A DNA stretch of 64,000 nucleotides from Pyropia haitanensis (lineage: Eukaryota > Rhodophyta > Bangiophyceae > Bangiales > Bangiaceae), in the NCBI GenBank assembly GCA_008729055.1, contig SDUX01000004.1, positions 1,364,001-1,428,000 of the forward strand, in the 5' to 3' direction. Below, one piece after another: positions 57,730 through 64,000 of this stretch. Under the pieces are notes generated by a model that saw only the letters and a program-made list of their open reading frames with translations, was not told the DNA's origin and did not search any database. Position numbers and translations under genes: made by a program. How positions within the stretch are numbered: position 1 is the first letter of the stretch; every line of letters begins with the position of its first letter.

Positions 57730-58588
57730 GGCCGGCGGCGCCCCCCCCCCCCCCCCTCCTCCGCCTCCTCCCCCCCCGCCGCCGCCGCCGCCGCCACCGC
57801 CGCCGCCGCCGCCTCTGCCGCCGCCGCCATCACCGCCGCCGCGGCGGTGGCGGCGGCCGCCACCGCCGCGGCGGCGTCCACCGCGGCGGCCGCGGCTGCC
57901 GCCACGCAGGGGGTGGCGGCGGCGGCGGCGGTGGTGGCGGCGGCGGTGGCGGTGGCGGCGGGGGCAGTGGGGAGGGGGGCGGCAGCGGCCGCCGCCGCCG
58001 CCGCCGCCGCCGCCGTCGCCGCGGTGCCGACCGCCGCGGCGGGCGCCGCGACAGCCGACGGAGGGGGGGGGGGGAGGGACGCCGCCCGCCCGGGATGGGG
58101 CGCGTCGGTTGAGGACGCCGCCGTGGCCGCGCCGGTGGGGGGGAGGGCGACGGCGACGGCGGTGGGCGACGGGGGGAGGCGGGGGGGGAGGGGGGGGGCG
58201 CCCGTGTGGACGCAGCCGCCGGCGGTGGCGGCGGCGACAGCAGCAGCAGCGGCGGCGGGAGGGGGGGGGGGGGGGGGCGGGCGGCGGCCATGGCCGCCGC
58301 CGCCGGCGGTGCCATGGACGGGGGGACGGGGACCGCGCCGGCCGCGGGCGGCGACGGCTGCCTGCGGGGGGGGTTGCGGTGAGGGTGGTGGCGCCGCCGG
58401 CGGTGGGGCTGCCGGTGGGCGGCGGCGGCGGTCCGCAGCGGCGGGCACGGGGGGGGGTGGCGGCGGCTGGTGGCGGCCGCCGTCGATGGCGGCAGCGGGA
58501 AACAGCGGTGGCGGCGGCGGCGGTGGTGGCGGCGGCGGCGGCGGCGACGGCGGCGGCGGTGGCGGCGGCGGCGGTGGCGGCGGCGACC

Positions 58589-58638
<50 letters not shown>

Positions 58639-58764
58639 CGTGGCGGCGGCGGCGGTGGCGACGACGGCCGTGGCGGCGGCAGCGGTGACGACCTCAGCGG
58701 TGGCGACGGCAGTGGTGGCGACCGCCGCGGAGACGACGACGCCGGCTGACGGCGACAGTGACGG

Positions 58765-58796
<32 letters not shown>

Positions 58797-59452
58797 ACGA
58801 CCGGGGACGCCGCCAACCGCAGCCGCTTGCACCGCCGCGCCGACGGTGCGGAGGGCGGTCGCCGCCGGCGGGCGGGCGTCAATCGGCCACCGCCGCGGCG
58901 GCGGCAAAGACCTACTAGGCCGCCGCCCGCCGTGCGGGCGGCCGCGGCGGGTGTGTGGCCGCCGCCGCGGTGGAGCGGCGGCGGCACGCTGCGCGCCGCG
59001 GGCGGCCGCGAGCGGCGGGCGGTCCGCGGCGGGCGGCGGGGGGGGGCGGCGGCGGCGGCGGTGGGCGTGACGGGCCACGCGTCGCGGGTGGGGCGGAGGT
59101 GGGGGGGGGGGGGGGGGTGGCGGCAGTGGACGGCGCCCGCCCACCCGCGCCGCGGGCGCCACGCCAATGGGGCATGGACGGGCGGAGAGGGGGGGGTGGG
59201 GGGGGGGGGGGACGCGCCGCGCCCGCCGTCCGCCGCGCGCCGCCGCCGCCGGCGTGCCGCCGCGCTCGCCGCGGCCGGCGCGGGCGCGGCGGCCGCGCGC
59301 GCGCCGCCCGCCGGCCGCGTGCGGCGGCCGACACCAGCCGCCGGCTGCACCACCGTTTGCACGGTGGCGCCGCCGCCGCGCCCGCCGCGCGGCGGCGCCC
59401 GCCCCGCGGGAAAATGGGGCAAGTACCTACTACTACTCGTCCGTCTGGTTTG

Positions 59453-59453
<1 letters not shown>

Positions 59454-59495
<42 letters not shown>
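59454..59495 (+). repeat. T42 tract
   Basis: The longest homopolymer in the window. It lies 27 bases upstream of a CTGCAG acceptor-like site ending at 59,522, the same layout as the T37 tract in the RNase H2A intron. Confidence 0.8.
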
Positions 59496-59496
<1 letters not shown>

Positions 59497-60402
59497 AACA
59501 CGTGCCGCCGTTCCGCTGCAGTGGTGGCGACTTGACGTGCGAAATTTGTGATGGGTGGGAGGGGGGGGGGGGGCGGCCAACGCGGGCGGTGGCGGCACCG
59601 CGGATGGGCGTCCCGACCCGTCTGTGGACGTGCGCTGGGCACACGACGCAACGACGGACCAGAGCTGTCAACGCGCGCGGCGGGCGCGTCGCGACTGCCC
59701 ACACCACACCGTCCGTGACGACGCCGACCGCGGCGGGCGGAGGCGCCGAGCCGCGGCTGGCCCCGCGGGGGGTGTGTCCCACCCGCCGCCGTCCCATCCG
59801 CACCGCGCCCGCCAGCCGTTTGGCCCCACACACCCCCCCCCCCCAGCCGCGAGCGTGCCCGGCCCGCCGCCGCGCGCCGCGGCCGCCGCCGCCGCCCGCC
59901 GCCGCCGACGCGCCGCCGCCACGACGCTGGCGGCGGCCGTGCCGCCTGGCCGGCGGCGGGGTCCCCCCACCCCCCCCCCTCCTTCCCCCTTCCCCCCCCC
60001 CTCCCCCTCCAGCCGGGGCCGCCCCACCGCGTCCCTGCCGGCCGCCCCGCCGCTGCTCGTTACGTTGTCCCCCGCCCCTGCCGCCGCGGCCGGCCGCGGT
60101 GGTCCGCGTCGCGGCGCCGCCGGGGGGGAGCGCGCGTGGCGTCGCCGCGCGACGCACCGCGGGGGCGGCCACCCCCCCCCCCCCTCCACCGCGCCTCCAC
60201 GCGGCTCCCTCCCCCCCCCCCCCCTCCACCCTCGCGCCACACCCCCCCCCCCCACACCCCACCAGCCGGCTGCCGCAGCATACGCGCCCTGCGGCGACCC
60301 CCACCCCTGTCCCCTCGCCGCTGCCGCGGTCCGCACGCACCCGCGCCGCGCGCGGTGTGGCGGCGGCGCCGCACCGCCGCGGCGGGGGCGGTACACGGGT
60401 GT

Positions 60403-60408
<6 letters not shown>

Positions 60409-60437
<29 letters not shown>
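60409..60437 (+). repeat. T29 tract
   Basis: An uninterrupted T run in GC-rich DNA. No intron can be shown around it. Confidence 0.75.
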
Positions 60438-61545
60438 GGTGTCGGCGGTGGGGGTAGCTGCTGCTGCCGTGTGGTGGGGGGGGGGGGGAGGGGACTGGGG
60501 GGGGTGGGCGTAGGGGGGGGAGGGGGGGGGGGGGCGTGCGGCGTCGGTGTGGGCACACGCCGTCCCCCTGCCGCGGTGCAGCGGCGGTTTTGCTGTGTCG
60601 GTGCTGGGGGTGCGCGCGTCGTTGCGCGCGCAACCCGCCAGCGCGAGGCCCCCCCTGCCGTGGCACCCCGCCGCCGCCGCGTCGACGGCCCGCCGCCGCG
60701 GCGGGCGGCGGGCGCGTCGACGGCGGCGTCGGCCACCCCCCCCCCCCCCCCCCCCCCCCCACCCCCCTCCCGCTGCCGCCGCCGACACGCCCCGCCGCCG
60801 CCGCCCGCGGCCGGCGGCGGCGTGTCGCGCCGCCTCCTCCAAACTTTCAAACGGCGCCCGCGCCCGCGCGCGCGGTCGGCCCGTCACCGCCGCGCACCGC
60901 CGCGACCGCCGCCGCCACCCACCCACCCCCACCGCCACCACCGCCGGCCACGCCCACCGCCGCCGCCACCACCACCACCGCCATCCCGCCGGGGAGGCGG
61001 GGTGTCTCTCCCAAACGGCCCGCCGGGGACGGCACCGACGGACGGGGTGGGGGGGGGGGGGGGGGGGCGTGTGCCCAAGCGCCGCCACCGTCCGCCTGCG
61101 CGGTGGGGCCTGGGGCGGCGGCGCGCCTGTCAGCTGGCGCCCGCCGCCGCCGCCCGTGTCGGCGCAGTGGGGGGGGGGGGGGGAGGGCGGTGCGCGCCGT
61201 CGGCAGCGGCGGTCGTCGCCCGCCCTGCGGGCTGGCGCGCGCGCCGTTGTCACCGCCGCCTTGCCGCCGCCGCGCGCGCGCGCTGCCGCCGCCTTGCCGC
61301 CGCCGCCGCCTTGCCGCCTTGCCGCCGCCGCGGCGCCCGCCGCGACGGCGGTTGCGGGTCGGGCGGCGAGCGCGGGCATTGGCGCGGCACCCCCCCCCCC
61401 CCCCCTCTCCACCCCCCAATCCGTGCGCCCACCCCCCCCCCTGCATCGGCCGCGATTGCATCGCCGCCGCCGGCCGCGGCGGCCGCCGGCAGCGATAGGT
61501 GCGGGGGGGGGTGGGCGGTCGGGGTGGTGGGGGTGGCCACGCGTC

Positions 61546-61594
<49 letters not shown>

Positions 61595-63715
61595 GCGGGC
61601 GTTTCGGCTTCCCCGCCGCACGGCGGGCGTTCCCCCCCCCCCCCCCCCCGACGCGGCGGGGATCGCCAAGCGGGGTTGGTGGCACACCGCGGGACGGCGG
61701 TGACGGCCGGTCGTCGCGACGCGCGCGGCCTAGAGGGCGGGGAGACCGCGTCGTCAGACGGGCGGGCGGCCAACGCGTCGGCGCGGCCGCGTCGGCGGGC
61801 CGATCGCGACGGGGTGGCGCGCGGCGGGGGCGACGAGGGGCACCCGAGCGCGGGACGCGGCCGCCGCCGCCGCTGCCGCCGCCGCCGCCACCGCGGTCGC
61901 GGTCGCGGTCGCGCCCGCCAGCCGCCGCCGCCGCCGTCGCCGTCGGCGGCCGCCGCGTGCGGCGGCCGACCATTTTTTTCCGACCCGCCCCGCGCGGGCA
62001 GACGGCCGGCCGGGCGGGCGGGCGGGGTGGGCGGGGTGGGGCGGGCGGGGCTGGGCGGGGTGGGCGGGGTGGGCGCGTCCGTGACGGCCGCGGCGTGACG
62101 GGGCCGCCGCCGCCGCCGCCGCCGCACGCTGCCGCCGACGCGGCGGGCGGCCGCGGCGGCGGGTACAAGAGCGCCCCGCCGCCGGCGCGGGTGCCGGCTG
62201 CCGACCGCGGCGGTCGGTACCGCCCACCGCCCGCCACGACCGCCGTTGCCACCCCTCCCCGCCGCCACCGCCCGTGACACGGCCACCGCCTCTGCCGCTC
62301 CCCCCGTCCCCGTCCGCCCCCCGCTTCCGTCCCCGACCAACGGCCCGCGCCGCCGCGGTCGCCGGCGCCCACCGCCCCCTCCCTCCCCCCCTCCCCCCCC
62401 TCTCGCCCGTCGCCCCGCTTCCTCCCCCCCTTGCCGCCCCTCACCCCCCCCCCGCCTCCTCCTCTCCCCCCCTACCCCACTCCCGCGTCCACGCCGGCGC
62501 GCCCTGCCGGTCCACCCAACCCCCCCCCCCCCCCTCCTCCTCCTCCTCCTCCTCCCCTGCCGGCCCGGCGACTTTCCCCCCCCCCCCCCCCCCGCCGCGG
62601 CCCGCCCGCCCACCCGCCCGCCCGCCCACCCGCCCGCCCCCCCCCTCCCGCGGCCGGCGTCCGTCGGCTTCCCCTCGCGGGAGCGGCCACGCCGCCGCGC
62701 CCGCCGCCCGCCGCGCCGTTGCAAGGCGGTGGCGGCGCCCCATTGGCGGGCCACCCCCCCCCCCCCCCTGCCGGCGTGACCGCCCGGCCGTCCCGCCCGC
62801 TCCCCCCCCCCCCGCCGCCACCCGCCCCCCCCCCCGCCGCCGCCGGCCGCACGCGCCTCCCCCCCCTCCCCCGCCCGCCGCGGTGGTCGCGTCGCGCGGC
62901 CGCCACCCCCACCCCCACCCCCACCACCGCCACCCCCACCCCCACCCCCACCACCGCCACCACCGCCACCACCACCACCGCCGCGGGGGCGGCGGCGCGG
63001 GGGCGGGCGCGGGGCGGCGGCGCGGCGGCGGCGGCGGCCGCGGCCGCGGCCGCGGCGGCGGCGCGCCGCGGCTCGCCGCGCCGCGCCGCGCCGCGCGGCG
63101 CGCCGCGCGGCGCCGCGGCTGCCGCGCCGCGGCGGCGGCGGGTGGACAACCCCCCGCGGCGGCAGCGGCGGCGGCCGCCGCCGGCGGACCGCCCCCGGCC
63201 GGTCGACGCGGCCGCCCGCGGCGCGGGCCGGGTGGTTGTCGGGGCGGGCGGCGCGGCCTTCCCCCCCCCCCCCCCCCTCCCCCGCGGCGGCCGCCGCGGC
63301 TCCTGCCCCGTCCCGTCTCGCCTGGGGTGTGGGCCGCCTCGGGGCGGCCGTCCCCCCCCCCCCCCCCTCTCCCCACCCCCGCCCTCGCCCTCCGTCCCTC
63401 CCTCCCTCCACCCCCCGCCGCCGCTCCCGCCCCCCCCCCCCCCCTTTGCGCTCTCCCCCTGCCGCCGCGGCGCTCGCCACCGCCACCGCCAGGCACTCCT
63501 ACTCTGCCCTCCTCCTCCTCCCCTCGTTTTCCCCCCCCACCCCCCCCCCCCCCCCGCCCCCCAACCCACCCACCCACCCACCCACCCCCCCCGCTCCCGC
63601 CCCGCCCCGCTCGCGGGCGCCGGGCGCACCCCCCCCCCCCCCCTCCCACCCCCCCCCCCCCGCCCCCGCCGGCGGCGGCCATGGCCGCGGCCGTCCCCCC
63701 GGCACGGGGACGGCG

Positions 63716-64000
63716 ATGCTCGCCAAGCTCCGCGCCGGCGGCCCCGCCGCGGCCGCCGCCGCGGGCGGTGCCGCCAGCGGCGGCAGCGGCGGCGGCGGCT
63801 TGGCGGCTGGCGGTGGTGGTGGTGGTGGTGGTGGCGGCGGCGGCGGCCGGCCGGGGCCGCCGCCGCCGCCGCCGCCGCGGGCGGCAACGTTTTCCACGCT
63901 CGCCGCGTCGGCGGCGGCCAGTAGCAGCAGCGGCGGCGGCGGCGGTGGTGGTGGTGGTGGTGGGGGTGGGGGTGGTGGTGGGGGTGGCCGCGCGCCCGCC
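63716..64000 (+). CDS. partial CDS, N-terminus of an Ala/Gly/Ser-rich protein
   Basis: After more than a kilobase of CT-rich plus-strand DNA, an ATG opens a frame that stays open to the window end: MLAKLRAGGPAAAAAAGG, a Gly-rich part, then RAATFSTLAASAAASSSSGG. The CT-rich leader followed by an ATG is what other genes here show. An ATG at 63681 lies in a different frame and could belong to the same gene if the intervening C run is mis-sized. Only the low-complexity N-terminus is visible, so no function can be given. Confidence 0.35.
   Translation, partial: MLAKLRAGGPAAAAAAGGAASGGSGGGGLAAGGGGGGGGGGGGGRPGPPPPPPPRAATFSTLAASAAASSSSGGGGGGGGGGGGGGGGGGGRAPA

Larger units (their letters stand above)
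57730..63715. other. 6-kb low-complexity interval, no supported gene
   Basis: This is dominated by GGC, GGT and CCG repeats, G runs of 10-20 bases and two long T tracts. A duplicated GGCGGCGACCGTGGCGGCGG element occurs near 58,579 and 58,630. A possible plus-strand intron with a zinc-ligand-like exon lies at about 59,400-59,570 (see findings). G-rich blocks at 61,990-62,080 and (CCA)/(CACCCC) blocks at 62,900-62,980 could form quadruplexes. The plus strand from about 62,290 to 63,660 is CT-rich and may be the promoter and leader of the next gene. Confidence 0.45.

Noticed and set aside
59520..59570. PHD finger suggested by NGGDLTCEICDGW
   Set aside because: The remaining Cys/His ligands of a PHD finger are not found in any frame nearby; kept only as a weak finding.
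1..64000. tRNA, rRNA, CRISPR arrays, insertion sequences or operons
   Set aside because: No tRNA B-box-like sequence, rRNA similarity, spaced direct repeats of CRISPR type, transposase or terminal inverted repeats were seen, and the spliced genes show the DNA is eukaryotic.

Overview
This is an extremely GC-rich eukaryotic nuclear window. Its genes are spliced and include an inner nuclear membrane protein, a clathrin-adaptor subunit, a complex I subunit and a nucleolar zinc-finger protein. Codons end almost always in G or C. Several genes have long CT-rich leaders just before the start codon. Introns are few and short, and fourteen can be placed by protein homology; all fourteen begin GTACGT or GTGCGT. 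GC content, gene density and plant- or alga-like protein features suggest a GC-rich alga. A bangiophyte red alga of the Porphyra/Pyropia kind is my first guess, but the sequence alone does not prove this.

1-16 kb: the start of the window holds part of a minus-strand gene whose paralogue lies at 8.0-8.7 kb. Then come a three-exon LYAR-type zinc-finger gene (-), a three-exon Old Yellow Enzyme flavin reductase (-), the paralogue (+), a secreted GMC oxidoreductase (-) and a SEC22-like longin membrane protein (+).

16-29 kb: a six-exon RNase H2 catalytic subunit (+), a LEM-type MAN1/SRC1 inner nuclear membrane protein (+), about 4 kb of lower-GC DNA without a recognised gene, and a bZIP transcription factor (+) with a TATA box.

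29-46 kb: a giant Ala-rich coiled-coil protein (-, about 7.3 kb) built partly from 42-bp (14-residue) tandem repeats. It is followed by a double-ACT HAD protein of the SerB family (+) that lacks key catalytic residues, a poorly resolved Gly/Pro/Ala-rich gene candidate (-), and a type II membrane protein of unknown function (+).

46-55 kb: complex I subunit NDUFA12 (-), an uncharacterised two-exon gene candidate (-), the AP-1 type adaptor medium subunit (-), and an MFS transporter (-).

54.7-64 kb: almost entirely low-complexity G/C-rich DNA with very long homopolymers, including A/T runs of 29-42 bases. I recognise no gene with confidence. The 5' end of an Ala/Gly-rich gene probably begins at 63,716.

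The genes look like unrelated housekeeping genes rather than a pathway cluster. Many coding regions change frame exactly at long G or C runs. Several CDS below therefore carry frame breaks that most likely reflect wrong homopolymer lengths in the assembly rather than dead genes. Apart from the splice-donor pattern and the degenerate HAD enzyme, I see no obviously new biological system.
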